Notes: generated from the sequence alone by a model not told the origin. Counted from the first letter of the stretch, positions 36,278-49,600 are shown. The stretch: DNA of 64,000 bases from Umbilicaria muhlenbergii (GCA_000611775.1 KK106986.1:1364001-1428000), one strand, 5' to 3'. Numbers and translations are program-made.

Positions 36278-38389
36278 CATCTGCAATTTGACAGCCCGCT
36301 TAAAAATAAGGTTTTAGTTAATAATATATTCTACTCAGCAACACTGCAGGATAAATAATGCTGCACTTCTCTCTTCTCCCCCCTCCCTTGTAGGAAAACA
36401 TGAATACACATAAACATTAATAGAAAATCAGAATTTCATCAATTGAGCAGTAGATTTCAGTTTAAGTAGATCATTTTAAAGTTTTACATTGTAATCTATT
36501 GTAAAGCTGTAGGATTAATAAATTTTAAAACCTTCAAGACTGCTTTTATTATAACAACAGCAGTTTTTACTGTCTGCTTCTTCTTTTTATTCTGCAGTTG
36601 TTTTAACTTCTTGACTTGTGTCTTCAGCTGTTTTATCTTCTTCAACATCTTTCTTTGCTGTGTTAAGTTCTTTTTAACTTATTAATTAATTAACTGATTC
36701 TGCTTCTTCTTCTCTTCAGTCTCTTGTAGCTTCTCTGCCTTTTTCTTCATCAATACTCTTTTTAGCTTTGTATATGTCTTCTTAGATTGAGTCTGCTGCT
36801 TTCACTGATTAGCCTCTGTGAGGGCTTTGTTTTGATGTTTTAATATGATATGATCTGTAATTACTTTAATAGCAGCTTTACTGAGCTGCATAACATGCTG
36901 TTTAACATGTGAAGTTCTGTTCAAAATCTGATCTACAACCTCACCAATTTCAGTAGGATTGATAAGTGTAAGAATGAGGTTGATAAATCATTCTGTAAAA
37001 TCTGTAATTATCAGTTCTGAAGGAGTTTTGAGGTGAAGAGAAAGCTTAATTATAACTGTTGTTATATTCATAATGATCACCCTCAGCCTGCTGCTAAGAC
37101 AATGAATCTTTGTATAAAATCCTCTTTTATAACTGATAATCTCTGCATAGTACTGCTGATTATTTGTTTAAACTGTCAAGTGCCTTGAATTCTTCCTCTT
37201 AGTGTACAGTCTGATATGTTGTATTGGGTGGCAATTTGGTGATAGGAAGATGAATTTTCTTGATCTTTAAAAACTTTATTATAAGTCTCAATGACCTTCA
37301 GAAGATGCTCTTCTTTCTTCATTAAATGCATGCAATTATGATGAAATTCTGATTTTCTATTAATGTTTATGTGTATTCATGTTTTCTTACAAGAAGGAGG
37401 GAGAAGAAGTGCAGTGTTATTTATCCTGCAGTGTTGCTGAGTAGAATATGTTAGTACTTTATGCACTCAGAGCACTCTCTGAGCAGTAAATAAGCTCATA
37501 CAAATCTTACACTTTAAATAACTATTATACCTTCATGAATAATAAGAAACTTTTTATTGAAAAGTTTTAAATCTCTTTATTCTATACACTTTACAAACTA
37601 AAGATTTCTTCATAAGTTTTAATTTGCAATAGTTATGAATTAAAAAACTTTTAACTAATTATAAATATATTAGCATATTGAATAACTATTGCGCTTTTAT
37701 ACTTATAATATAACTTTCAGTTTATAAGTTGTAGAGAATAAGCTGTTTAAGAGTTTTCTTATACAAAGTTTCTTTTTATGTGTTGTTGTTGTTGAGTTAT
37801 TCAAAAAGTCATTAAAAGTCTATTTATTAATGTTGTGATTTTCATCACTGAAAGTTTAAAATCAATGTAACTTTTTAACAACAACAGTTATAAAAAAACT
37901 TTAAGTTATAAAACTGTTAAATAGCTTCTTCTCTACAACTTATAAACTAAAAGTTATATCATAAGTATAAAAGCGCAATAGTTATTCAAAGTATGTGACT
38001 TTTTTAAAAAGATTTTTCGCTATTGAAAACTTGAACTAAATATAACTTAACAACAACAGCAGTTATGAAAAAACTTTTAATTTAATATTAATAAAGAATA
38101 CTGTTCTTTATAATTTATGCATTGAAAGTTTCATCATATCTGTTGAGGTGCAAAAGTTATTAAAGTGTGTAAATTTTTAAGTGATGAAAATCTTGAACTT
38201 CTTTAAATATTCAGAACTCAACACTTAAAAATTTACACACTTTAATAACTTTTGCACCTCAACAGATATGAAGAAACTTTCAATCCATAAATTGCTAAGA
38301 GCGGCTGTTAGCTGAGACATGAGATCAGAAGCTCAGAGCGCTCAAAGTGCTAAAAACTAACTCAGAGTTAACTTGCTAAATTGCTGATG
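36278..38389 (+). mobile_element. Repeat C, copy 1 (non-coding, inverted-repeat ends), carrying transposon H
   Basis: Without H it is about 980 bases, a shortened copy of the 1,120-base repeat C. The start CATCTGCAATTTG and the end, read inverted, CATCAGCAATTTA form imperfect terminal inverted repeats. The internal 57-base inverted arms are at 37681-37737 and 37930-37986, around a 192-base core in the common orientation. The right part is rearranged and contains an extra palindrome near 38,150-38,280. It has no coding capacity. I cannot assign a superfamily because no convincing target duplication is visible. It has no large open frame in any copy. Confidence 0.72.
36324..37451 (-). mobile_element. 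Pogo/Fot1-like DNA transposon H, internally deleted
   Basis: A 1,128-base insertion in repeat C flanked by TA on both sides (36322-36323 and 37452-37453), confirmed against the empty site in the other C copies. It has terminal inverted repeats of about 115 bases with ends TATTCTACTCAGCAACACTG. On the minus strand, 37322-37176 encodes 48 residues starting MKKEEHLLKVIETYNKVF and containing SSSYHQIATQYN, which resembles the N-terminal helix-turn-helix of pogo/Fot1-type transposases, and ends in a stop. Downstream, lysine/glutamate-rich remnants (about 36,850-36,550) resemble the tail. The DDE catalytic core appears missing, so it is a non-autonomous derivative. It retains TGG and CCA trinucleotides (near 37,225), so it has decayed less than its surroundings. 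Confidence 0.75.
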
Positions 38390-39485
38390 TGATGTATTTT
38401 GATTTCAATTTAGAAATTTAAAGTTTATAAATATGTCTTGATTTATTTGTGACTCTGACAGATATGAAGTGAGTATTCTCTGCCTGATACAATGATTTTC
38501 TGATAAGATTATAATTCTTAATGCATATTTCCTGTATTTTTGGTTTAATCTGATTTGTACCAGGTGAATATTTGCTTCAATTTTCATTACAGCTCTCAGA
38601 GAAGTTCTAAAAGCTTTTAAAATCTTGCATAATGCTGAGTTTTGCAATTTTTTTTATTGTTTTAAGTAGTTTTTTTGGTTTTTTTATCAAATTTCTGACC
38701 CGTAGTCACTAATTGATGTAATGCATACTTGATAAAGTTGTTTTGCATTTTTAGCTAAAAGACCTCATTCTGAATTTGTTAATTTGTTGATTAAGTGCAT
38801 TACTCTAGTTGCTGTGAAGACTTTTTTTGAACATGTATTTTAAAGTTCAGTTTTCTATCTAGTCAAACTCTTAATCACTTGACTTCTTTGACTGCTTTTA
38901 TCACTGTCATTTGATAGTGTAATACTGTTTTCTGCAGGTTTTTTTGACTTTTCAAAGTGAATTAATTCAGATTTACTGTTATTAAACTATACTGTGTTTG
39001 TTTCTGCTCATAAAAAGGCTGTTTCAGCTGTTGATTATAGTTTTAAGCAATTTTCTGCAGCTGATTTTTCAGTAATATATAGTGTCACATCATTTATATA
39101 GCTGAGTTTTTTTATATCTGAGAATTTGGCCTTGATTTTTGGGAATAAATGCCTTATATATATCAAAAACAGTATTGAGGATATTAATGATTCTTGTGAA
39201 ATTCCTGTCTTGATATTTTGCATTTCTTATCTTTTATCATCAAAGGTTTATCCTGATTTTTTATTTTCTAGAAAGGATTTTGTTCATGATTGTATTTGTA
39301 CTGATAATTTCAATTTCTTCATAATTGAAAGTAATTGCAGTAGTGACACATGATCAAAAGCTCCCTTGACATTTAATAATAAATATGATAAAATATTGCC
39401 TTTGTTTTGAGCTGATTTTATATCATGTGTTAAGGTTAATACTGCATTAATTACTGATCTTTGTTTTCTTTCTTCTGTTTAATCT
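38390..39485 (-). mobile_element. Tad-like LINE fragment (reverse transcriptase part)
   Basis: Minus-strand remnant of a non-LTR retrotransposon. Near 39,225-39,035 it encodes QNIKTGISQESLISSILF, LIYIRHLFPKIKAKF and SYINDVTLYI. This is the LINE reverse-transcriptase signature with the conserved YxDD written here as INDV, so one catalytic Asp is changed. Upstream (about 39,480-39,290) it reads RSVINAVLTLTHDIK and NVKGAFDHVS. Downstream (38,647-38,405) it reads LCKILKAFRTS and NIHLVQIRLNQK, the tail after the polymerase domain. The endonuclease end and the 3' end with poly(A) are absent. It is bounded by repeat C on one side and Gypsy G on the other. Confidence 0.8.
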
Positions 39486-42475
39486 TGATTTAATAAGTCT
39501 GTGACTTGACTTAATTATTATCACTGAACTTAATCATGAGCAGTCACTTTACTTAATCATCTTGCATGTAGTTGCAGTATATTCAGAGGCCTCATTTAAC
39601 ATCTTGATTAACTCATTCAGTTTGATCATCTGTCTTTGAGTGATAAGTGGTTGATAAGTTAATCTTGATTTTCAGATGTTTGCACATACTCTGTCATAAG
39701 TTTAAGATAAACTGAGGGCCTCAGTCTGAAGTAATAAAGTTAAACAGGTCATGTAGATGATAAATGTTTTATAATATAAATTATATTAACTCCTCTGTTG
39801 AGGTTCCTTCATCTTTTGAATGACAAAGAACATAATGCCTTTCCTTAAATAATCTGTCAATAAGAATGCAGATAATGTTATAGCCCTTTGATATTAACAA
39901 TTTAATTATAAAGTTCATGACAATGTTTTGTCAATATTGTTGTGAGATAAAAAGTGAAATCAGGAGTTTGTTGATGACATCATGAGATGACTTGCTTCAT
40001 TGACAGTGACAGCAGTTTTAAATATATCACTTCATGATGATTACATGTCCTGATTAGTAGTAGTGCTGATGAACAAGTTTCACTGTTCAACTTATGCTTG
40101 AATGTTCAGAAGACAGCTGATCATGTATTTTTTAAAAAAGCTCAGTCTGTAAGGATTCTGATACTCATAGAAGATTATTTTTAAATAAAGTGTCATTCAC
40201 TACTTGACATTCATGAAGGTGAGTGTCATGTAGCTTAATAACATTTTTTATTATAATTGAATGATATTCACTGCATAACTCATCTGCTTTATTAATTGTA
40301 TGAATTTGCTTAAAATTGCCTTCTTTCACTTCTCTGACTTAAACTTTCACATGATTCAAGATAAAAATGATCTGATAAATCAAGTTCTTGTTTTTTAAGT
40401 TATTAAGTGTTCAAGTTAATATATTCACCTTGTCATTAATCTTGCCTGTTCAGAAGATGACTTGAAAGTTGAACTTTAATAAAATATTTAAATATTTAAC
40501 TTGACATTATATTAATTTCTTATTCTTCATGAATGTCTTCAGGGCCTGATGATCAGTGAAGACTTGTATAAGCAAGTTAATGTGTTTAAGTTCAAGATGT
40601 CAATGTTTAAAACAGTGAATAATAATCAGAAGTTCCTTATCATAAATGTGATAATTACATTTCACTGATATCATGCTCTTGTTGTAAAATGTCATCAGGT
40701 GAAGAACTTCTTTATCATCATATTAAGAGAGAATTTCATTTATCATAAGATTAAAAACATCTGTTTTTAGTATGACTTGATGATTAAGATTAAAATGCTT
40801 TAATATTAAAGCTTCTGTTATGATCTGTTTAAGGTTTTAAAACACCTTGAAGCAGTCTTCAGTTCATGTAAAGAGAGCCTCTTTTTTAATAAGAGCAATG
40901 AGAGGTTTGATAATTTTAAAGAAGTCTCATATGAACTGATGATAAAAGTTAATGAAGTTTATGAAGTCTTGAACCTCTTTGAGGTTGATTAATTTAACTC
41001 AATTTATGACTGCTTTAATTTTTTAAGAATTCATACACAGTTCTTCTTCTGATATGATGACTTTTAAGAAGATGATCTCAAAGACATTAAATTCACACTT
41101 CTTAAGTCTTGCTGTAGACATCCACAACTTGGCAGCCCGCTCAAAAATAAGGTTTTAGTTAATAGTACTTTATGCGCTCAGAGCACTCTCTGAGCAGTAA
41201 ATGAGCTCATACAAATCTTACACTTTAAATAACTATTATACCTTCATGAATAATAAGAAACTTTTTATTGAAAAGTTTTAAATCTCTTTATTCTATACAC
41301 TTTACAAACTAAAGATTTCTTCATAAGTTTTAATTTGCAATAGTTATGAATTAAAAAACTTTTAACTAATTATAAATATATTAGCATATTAAATAACTAT
41401 TGCGCTTTTATACTTATAATATAACTTTCAGTTTATAAGTTGTAGAGAAGAAGCTATTAAACAGTTCTATAACTTAAAGTTTTTTTATAACTGTTGTTGT
41501 TAAAAAGTTACATTGATTTCAAACTTTCAGTGACGAAAATCACAACATTAATAAACAGACTTTTAATGACTTTTTGAATAACTCAACAACAACAACACAT
41601 AAAAAAAAACTTTGTATAAGAAAACTCTTAAACAGCTTATTCTCTACAACTTATAAACTGAAAGTTATATCATAAGTATAAAAGCGCAATAGTTATTCAA
41701 AGTATGTGACTTTTTTTAAAAGATTTCTCGCTATTGAAAACTTGAATTAAATATAACTTAACAACAACAGCAGTTATGAAGAAACTTTTAATTTAACATT
41801 AATAAAGAATACTATTTTTTATAATTTATGCATTGAAAGTTTCATCATATCTGTTGAGGTGCAAAAGTTAATAAAGTGTGTAGTTTTTTAAGTGATGAAA
41901 ATCTTGAAGTTCTTTAAATATTCAGAACTCAACACTTATACAGTGCTTTCAGACTCAACAAATCATGATTTTTTATCGCAGAAAAGTGAATTTTAGCAAA
42001 AGTTTACTTATTATAAATTTTACTGTTATTATAACACTGTGTGTGTACTTCTTTAAACAATTGTTTTAATAATTGTTTTTTTATCACAAAATTTTGATGT
42101 TCTGCTCAAGATTTAAGGTTGAGCTCAAAGTGCTCAGAGGGTGCTAAGAGCGGCTGTTAGCTGAGACATGAGATCAGAAGCTCAGAGCGCTCAAAGTGTT
42201 AAAAACTAACTCAGAGCTAACTTGCTAAATTGCTGATGAATGAGGATGTCATTCAGATAAACTTAACAAAAGTCATTAAAAAAGTCTCATAAAATGTCAT
42301 TAATATACTACTGAAAGATGCTCAGTTCATTGATTAATCTGAATGATAGAACATAATATTTGTAGAAGCTTAAAACAGTGATAAAGATCATAAAATCCTC
42401 ATTAGCATCAACAATTTAACAAGTTAACTTTGAGTTAGTTTTTAGCACTTGAGAATCAGAAGAAAACTTTACTCA
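39486..42475 (-). mobile_element. Ty3/Gypsy fragment G (fossil), interrupted by repeat C copy 2
   Basis: A minus-strand pol fragment. Read from the right, it has reverse transcriptase (about 42,475-40,880, interrupted by repeat C), RNase H (about 40,800-40,480) and integrase (about 40,350-39,500). No LTR of its own is seen at either end, so it is truncated on both sides. It is heavily decayed and broken many times. Confidence 0.7.
41119..42238 (+). repeat. Repeat C, copy 2 (core inverted)
   Basis: A full-length 1,120-base copy, starting CATCCACAACTTGGCAGCCC and ending with the inverted form of CATCAGCAATTTAGC. The inverted arms are 41392-41448 and 41641-41697 (57 bases, one mismatch), with a core of 192 bases (41449-41640). 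The core is in the opposite orientation to copies 1, 3 and 4. It is inserted in the reverse-transcriptase region of Gypsy G. Confidence 0.82.
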
Positions 42476-43380
42476 TTATTCAATGAAGTTACATCAATTC
42501 TGCCAGAGGAACCTGTCATCAGTCAGTTATCAAGAATGACAAAAAATTTAAAGAGATTAAGAAAAGAATCATTAATCTGCTTCTGAGTAAACTTCTTCTG
42601 TTTCAACTTTTTAATGTTTTAAAGCTCAGTATGAATTAAATTTATCTGTCACTTTTTGAAGAGAGTAATCTGTTTGTGAAGTCTCTTTTTCTTCATCTTT
42701 AACTTTCATTTTCTAGCAGAGACATCTGCTTTTTTTTTTATAAATGAAGGAGTTCCTCCTCAACATAATTCAGTTCAGCTGAAGAAATCACAAGATTACA
42801 AGAAACATTTGACTAAATATAAAAATTACAGCAGTCAGACTTTGAAGACATAAAGCACTCATGATCACTGATAATGCAGTGATGACAAGATCACATAACA
42901 GGACTCTTAAAATTAATGATATAATTAATTAAATAAAAGTAATAAACTGAAAACTGCATAATTTTTTAACATCAAAGTAAAACATGAGGAGCTTGAGTTT
43001 CTGAGACAAAAATCTTAAAGAGGAAGTTAATGTTATGACTTAATCAAATCAGTACTTAAAAGTATGCATGCATGATGAACAGTTGATACTGATCAAAGTG
43101 ATTAAGATGAGTAAGAGCTTGAACATCTTAATCATCTCAATCAAGATGATTGAGCTGTTTGAAGTGATTAAGAATTCAATCATTATAATTACCTTAATCA
43201 CATGAGTCTCCTAGAGTTTATATAAACACAGGTAGATTCATAGTTAGAAGTTTATACTCAACTCATGTATTAAAAGCAATCTACTAGTTCTATCTTTTAA
43301 TTCTATTCATGATTACTTGTGATATGAACAGTTCAATGAACAACAATATTACTTTAATCATTATGACATCACCTGTTACA
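42476..43380 (+). mobile_element. 3' end of a family-J Gypsy element (O) with its LTR
   Basis: The LTR 43031-43380 (350 bases) begins TGTTATGACTTAATC and ends CACCTGTTACA, matching the inverted LTR of element J. The bases just before it (about 42,980-43,030) resemble the last stretch of J before its LTR, with a decayed purine tract AAAGAGGAAG. The segment therefore looks like the plus-strand 3' end of a relative of J. The region 42,476-42,980 is weakly coding in appearance and I cannot assign it. No matching target duplication is visible. Confidence 0.6.
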
Positions 43381-44285
43381 CTCTGTAAAAAATAATAAAC
43401 TTATATCTTCATATGATATCTCTTATTAATACTTATCAGATATTGTAAACCTGATAAAAAAGTTAAAATGAGTTTAAAACAAAATATTAATTAAACTTAT
43501 TAAGTTTACAAATGTGACTTTGAGGACTCATTATACATGATCAGCTTTTACAAACATTGTCTTTAAAATATAACTTCAAAAGCTCATCACATATGATCAG
43601 CTTTCATAAATATTAATTAAACTCATTGAGTCTATAAATATAACTTTAAAAGCTCATTATACATAATCAGTCTTTATAAATATTACCTTAAAAGTGTGAC
43701 TTCAGAAGCTCATTATGCATGATCAGCCTTTATAAATATTAACTTAAAAAATATGACTTCAGAAACTCATTATGCATGATTAATCTTCAAATACATTAAT
43801 CTTTAAAAATATAACTTCAAAAGCTCATTATACATGATTAATCTTCAAATATATTAACTTTAAAAATATAACTTTAAAAGCTTATTACATATGTAATGAT
43901 TAAATTTCACTCACTGCAGACTTAACATAAGTTATATACATGATCATAAAAGCTTATTACATGTATATTAATCAACTTTCACTCATCACAGACTCAGTGT
44001 AAATTGTATACATAATTATAAAAACTCATTACATGCAGAATAATCAACTTTTATCTTATAAATTAAATGTAATAAACTTACAAATATTGAGGATAAAAAT
44101 TAAAAAAGAGGTTAAAAAGATATTGAAAGAAATATTTAAAATTATGCAATTTTGACATCAATAACAGTCATCAAAAAATTGACAAAATAAGTTAACTTGA
44201 GGTAATAAATACATCACATATGTAATATAACACAGTGTTATAATTTTAAACTACATACACTTAATGAAGAAATAAACAAAAATTA
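43381..44285. repeat. Repeat K, copy 1, with an internal tandem array
   Basis: A very AT-rich repeat homologous to 47,224-48,469. The shared blocks are a lead segment (TTATTAATACTTATCAGAT-like), a tandem array, and a trailing segment with ACACAGTGTTATAAT. The array (about 43,500-44,060) has roughly ten units of about 57 bases, each with AAAAGCTCATTA followed by a CATGATCAG-like phrase. It may be the LTR of an unidentified element. Confidence 0.6.
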
Positions 44286-45798
44286 CAGCAAAGTTAAAAG
44301 TTAATTTATATACACTGAATTTCTGATCATAATCAAATACCAGGAAATAAATTAATAAATAAAGTAATTAAAGAAAAAGTTATAAACTCAGAAAATATAA
44401 TTATTAATGTAAAATATAAAAGGTTAACCTTTATAATATTTATATAATTAAATTAAAACACAGCTACTTTAAATTATATTTTTATAAATAATTTACATAT
44501 GAAAGTAATTAATGTTTTTAATACAAGATAAAATAGTCCTTAAAGTATTTACTGTAAAATTGCAGACAATATAAACAAGAGCAGCAGAAATTAAAAAGTA
44601 AAATATAAAAAGTAAAATTTACACAATTAATATTATAAACACTACTATATATCAAGGAAGAAATTAAAATACTTTAATATTTATAAAATACACAAAAATA
44701 ACTTCATAAAGGTAACTTTTAAGAGAGGTTAAAGATGAAGATCAGGAAAAATATTAAAAAAGTATTGAAAGAAATATTTAAAATTATATAATTTTAACAT
44801 TAATAATAACTGTAAAAGAAAAATTAATAAAAGAAATTAACTTAAAATAATAAATACTTTATATATGTAGTATTACAGTGTTATAATCTTAAACTACATA
44901 TACTTAATGAAGAAAAAAAACCTTTATATTTATTTTTCTTAATATTTTAATAATAATATCTTATTATTAATAATATCTTAAATTATCTTTATTAACCTTT
45001 TACAATAAATTTAAACACTTAGAATTATTTGTAGTGTATTTAAATCATTTAATAATGATATAATTTATAAGTTTTACTTAATGCTTATTTGATATTATTA
45101 ACATGTTTATAAGCTCTTTTACCTTTGATCATCAAGCACAGTGTAAATTTAATATTTTATTAAAAGAAATTATAATATTTTTATTGTTTAAAGTAGATTT
45201 TAAATAATCAGCTTTAATTTATAATATTAAAAAACATTAACATTGTTTATATTATTTAAAGAAATAAAAGTATTATAAATTAATAAATTATATATCTGAA
45301 GATACTGAGTAAATCTTAATAAATTAAAATATTTATAAAGTTTTTTTAAAATAATTAATCTTTATAATCTGTTGATCTTCATTTATAATCTTGAGTTTAA
45401 TGATAAAACTCATCAGGCATACACTGATAAGTTAATAAAATATTAATATATATATATAAAAGATATAAAGATATATTTAAGGATTATTAAGCAGCACAAT
45501 TTATATAAAAAGTTAATATCAATACTAAATGTTTCTTTATTAATACTCAAAGAATAATATTGCTTTAATAAAATGTTAAAAGAAATTTATTATATACTTT
45601 ATTATTAAATATTTATACTGTCACTTTCCTGATATTTTATTAAAATATTAATTAATACTTAATTAAAATGATTTGACCTTTGTAGCAAAGCTTATGATTA
45701 AATAATAATATAATATTAACAACTTAATACTCAATAATATTAAAGAGAATAATAATAAAGTTCTTTTAAACACTTAAAATATTAATGCTGATAATAAG
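44286..45798. other. Extremely AT-rich decayed sequence, origin unresolved
   Basis: No gene. A second piece of the trailing part of repeat K is recognisable at about 44,750-44,930. The rest has lost nearly all G and C and no family can be read by eye. It is probably an old retroelement remnant. Confidence 0.5.
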
Positions 45799-46072
45799 TG
45801 TAACAGTTGATGTCAGGTTTACACTTAAATATTAAATTGAACTGAATGATCTGAATGATATGAATGATGTATCAAACTGAACAACTGAACAGGTTAGCGC
45901 TGAATGACTGAATGAGTTAACAGTAATTAAATTAGTGAGCTTAATGTGTATATAAAAACTTTAATCTTCATACTTTTTCTTTTTTTTGCTTCTTAAATTA
46001 AAATTCTTCTCTGTAGTTAAATATTAACTGTTAAAACATATGCATTAATTCATAATCTGCATAATTCTGACA
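45799..46072 (+). repeat. Possible solo LTR N
   Basis: A 274-base segment starting TGTAACAGTTGATGTCAGG and ending TTCTGACA, with GTGTATATAAAAACT as a TATA-like site near 45,950. It stands out from its neighbours by better-preserved sequence, including an intact GCGC near 45,898. No matching target duplication is found, so the call is tentative. Confidence 0.35.
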
Positions 46073-46649
46073 GTTGATTATTAATTCCTAAACATGTAAA
46101 GCTATTTTATTATAAATTTAAAAACTTATTAAGTACTTGATATCACTGAGGTTAAAGTTATTATTAATAATATATAATTATTATATTAAGTTAAACATAA
46201 AGTTTTTAATTATACACTGTCTTAATGTATAAAAAACATTGTTAAAATATTAAATTTAAATATTACTGCTCAGATTCAGGTATTTAAAGAGATATTATTC
46301 ATGATTAAAACTTTTTTGAACCTTACCTCATGATAACATTATCAAGTTTTAACTTAAGTAAAAATTAAAATTACTGCCTTAAAAGTGAAGCATATATAAT
46401 ATGTGAGAAAAAAAAAGTTCTTTCTGAATCATTAAATAAAAATATAATAAAGATTAATTTAATGAATCTCTTGAATGAGAATAATAATGATAAAGATAAT
46501 AATTACTCACTTTATATTAATATCCTCAGTAAATTAAATATAAAGCTTTAATAAAGTAAAAAAGAATAATAAATGTTCTTAAGTCTTTAAAATTATATAT
46601 AATAAATAATTTATAATAAAATTACTTTTCTGATATTTTTTAATTATTA
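46073..46649. other. AT-rich decayed sequence, possibly the 3' region of L
   Basis: No gene. Weak resemblance of about 46,480-46,560 to the 3' part of element F suggests it belongs to Gypsy L, but decay is too strong to be sure. Confidence 0.35.
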
Positions 46650-49600
46650 TAATTATATTTTACCTGCACTTATAAAGTGTATCATAATAATAAATATATT
46701 AATTAAACCTTAATAAAATCTGTAAAATCTTATAAGGAAAATTTAAAAAAGAGTATTTTTATTATTATTATTTTTAAATTTTCACTGAAGCTTTCTTTGC
46801 TGTTCTTTTAAAAAAGTTTTATATATTAAATATATTTCTTACACTTTACTTATATTCTGCTTAAAAGTTTATTAATTATACTTTTTTAATTATTTCTTTC
46901 AATTTACCTTATATTAAATCTTTTTTAATATTTTTACTTGTTTAAAATTTCTTTAATTTTATACTTCTTTTCATTATTAATTAACTTTGATAATTGCAAA
47001 GTTAGTTTAAATTTATCATTATATCAACACTTATATAACTTTAAGTATGATACATGAAAGACATTATAAATTCAATAATTTAATGATAAAAATAATTGAT
47101 ATATTTATTTCTCAACTAAATATTGTATATTAAATAATTTAATAAATTTGTGAAATAACTTTCTACTTAAGTGCTTTTATTGTAAACTTTTTATAAATAA
47201 TATTATTAAATCTCTTACATTATCTCTTATATTACAAAAGAGACAATGAATATATATTTTTACATAATATCTTTTATTAATATTTATCAGATGTTGTGTA
47301 CTTGATAAAGAAGTTAAAATAAATTTATAAAGATTTTATCTTTAAAATATTAATTAAACTTATTAAGTTTATAAATGTGACTTTGAAAACTCATTATGCA
47401 TAATTCATCTTTACAAATATTACTTTAAAAGTGTGACTTTAAAAACTTATTATACATGATTAATCTTTATAAATATTACCTTAAAAGTGTAATTATAAAA
47501 GCTCATTACACATAATTAACCTTTATATACATTGCCTTAAATATAACTTTAAAAGTTTATTATGCATAATCAGCCTTCATAAATATTACCTTAAAAGCAT
47601 GATTTTAAAAACTCATTATGTATAATCAACCTTTATAAATATTACCTTAAAAGCATGACTTTAAAAACTCATTATGTATAATCAGTCTTTATAAATATTA
47701 ACTCAAAAAACATCAACTTTAAAAGCTCATTATACAAAATTAATCTTCATAAATATTAATTAAAAAAATATCAACTTCAAAAGCTTATTATATATAATTA
47801 ATCTTCATAAATATTAATTAAAAAACATTAACTTTAGAAGTTTATTATGCATGATTAATTTTTATAAATATTATCTCAAATATAACTTTAAAAGCTTATT
47901 ACACATAATTAATCTTTCAAGAATTAATTAAAAAACATTGACTTTAAAAGCTTATTATACATGATTAATCTTTATAAATATTATCTTAAATATAACTTTA
48001 AAAGCTTATTATACATAATTAATCTTTATAAATATTAATTTAAAAATATAACTTTAAAAGCTTCTTATATATAATTAATCTTTATAAATATTAATTTAAA
48101 AATATAACTTTAAAAGCTTCTTATATATAATTAATCTTCATAAATATTAATTAAAAAACATTAACTTTAAAAGCTCATTATGCATGATTAATCTTCATAA
48201 ATATTAATTAAAAAATATTAACTTTAAAAGCTTATTACACATATTTATTATTATTATATAATAAGATGAGGAAATCAATGCAATAAATAAGTTAAAAAGA
48301 TATTAAAAAAATATTTAAAATTATGTAATTCTGATATTAATAACAGCTGTAAAAGAAATTGATAAAAGAAATTAACTTAAAATAATAAATACTTTATATA
48401 TGTAATATTACACAGTGTTATAATCTTAGACTGTATATACTTAATAAAGAAATAAAGAAAAAATCTCATATTATAAGTTTTAAGTTTATGATTAACATTA
48501 TAATATTTGATTTAAAATTTAATTATATTTTCTCATCATTGTGATAATACTTTTTATATGTTATTAAATTATTTTACTTAATTTTTAACTGCAGGTATTT
48601 TTTTTCTTGAAGTTATTTTTAACTTTAAATTTCACTTCTGAATAATAAATATACATGATATAAAAAAAGTTATATCTTATTGATATTTATATTTTATTAT
48701 TATAAGTAAATTTTATTAAAGATAAAAAACTTATTCAGTTGTTTTATTTATCTGAGTAATAATAATGAAGATAATATTTTAAAATTTAATTTTATTATTC
48801 TATCTGTTTATTTATCTGTGAGTAAAAAGTAATATTTTACTGATACTTCATCTTTAAATAATAGTATATTTTTAATCAGAAAGTGCTCATAAAAATAAAT
48901 TCTTAATCTGAGATAACTCTTTTCAATACATTAAATTAATATATAATTTCTTTATAAAATAAATTAGTCAGTTCTAGTACTGTAACTATTTTTATAATTT
49001 AAATATATTAAGTTATTTCTATATATTAATTTATTATTATTAAGATTACATTATAATATAACTCTTGCACTTGATAATAAGTTGATAATGAAATTTATTA
49101 TAATTTATTATTATAATTCTTCTGACTGAGGTAATATCTGTAACTCATTATAAAGATAATATTTAAATACTTTCACTCTTTGATAAATATTACATGATGT
49201 AATATAATCTTTAATATCTTTACTCATATCAGTTTAATAATATTTATGATTAATTAATTTAAGAGTTTTTTTTACTTTGAAATACTTTGTTAAAATATTA
49301 TCATAATGATGTTTTAAATTTTTTATTTTTATTAACTTTTCTTTTAAAATATATATTTATTCCTCATAAAATAAAAAGCCTTCAGAGTTAAATCTTTAAA
49401 GACTTTTAACTTTAATCTTATACTTTATTGATTTATAATCAATGTTGTATATTACCTCTACAAATAAATCATTATTTTGTAAGGTTTGAATTAAATCTCT
49501 TAAAGGTAAACTTAAGCTCTTATTATCATATATGAAATGAGTTGTTTGTAATCAACAGTTTTAATGATAGAGTTAAGCTACTTCTCAGTTATATTATAAT

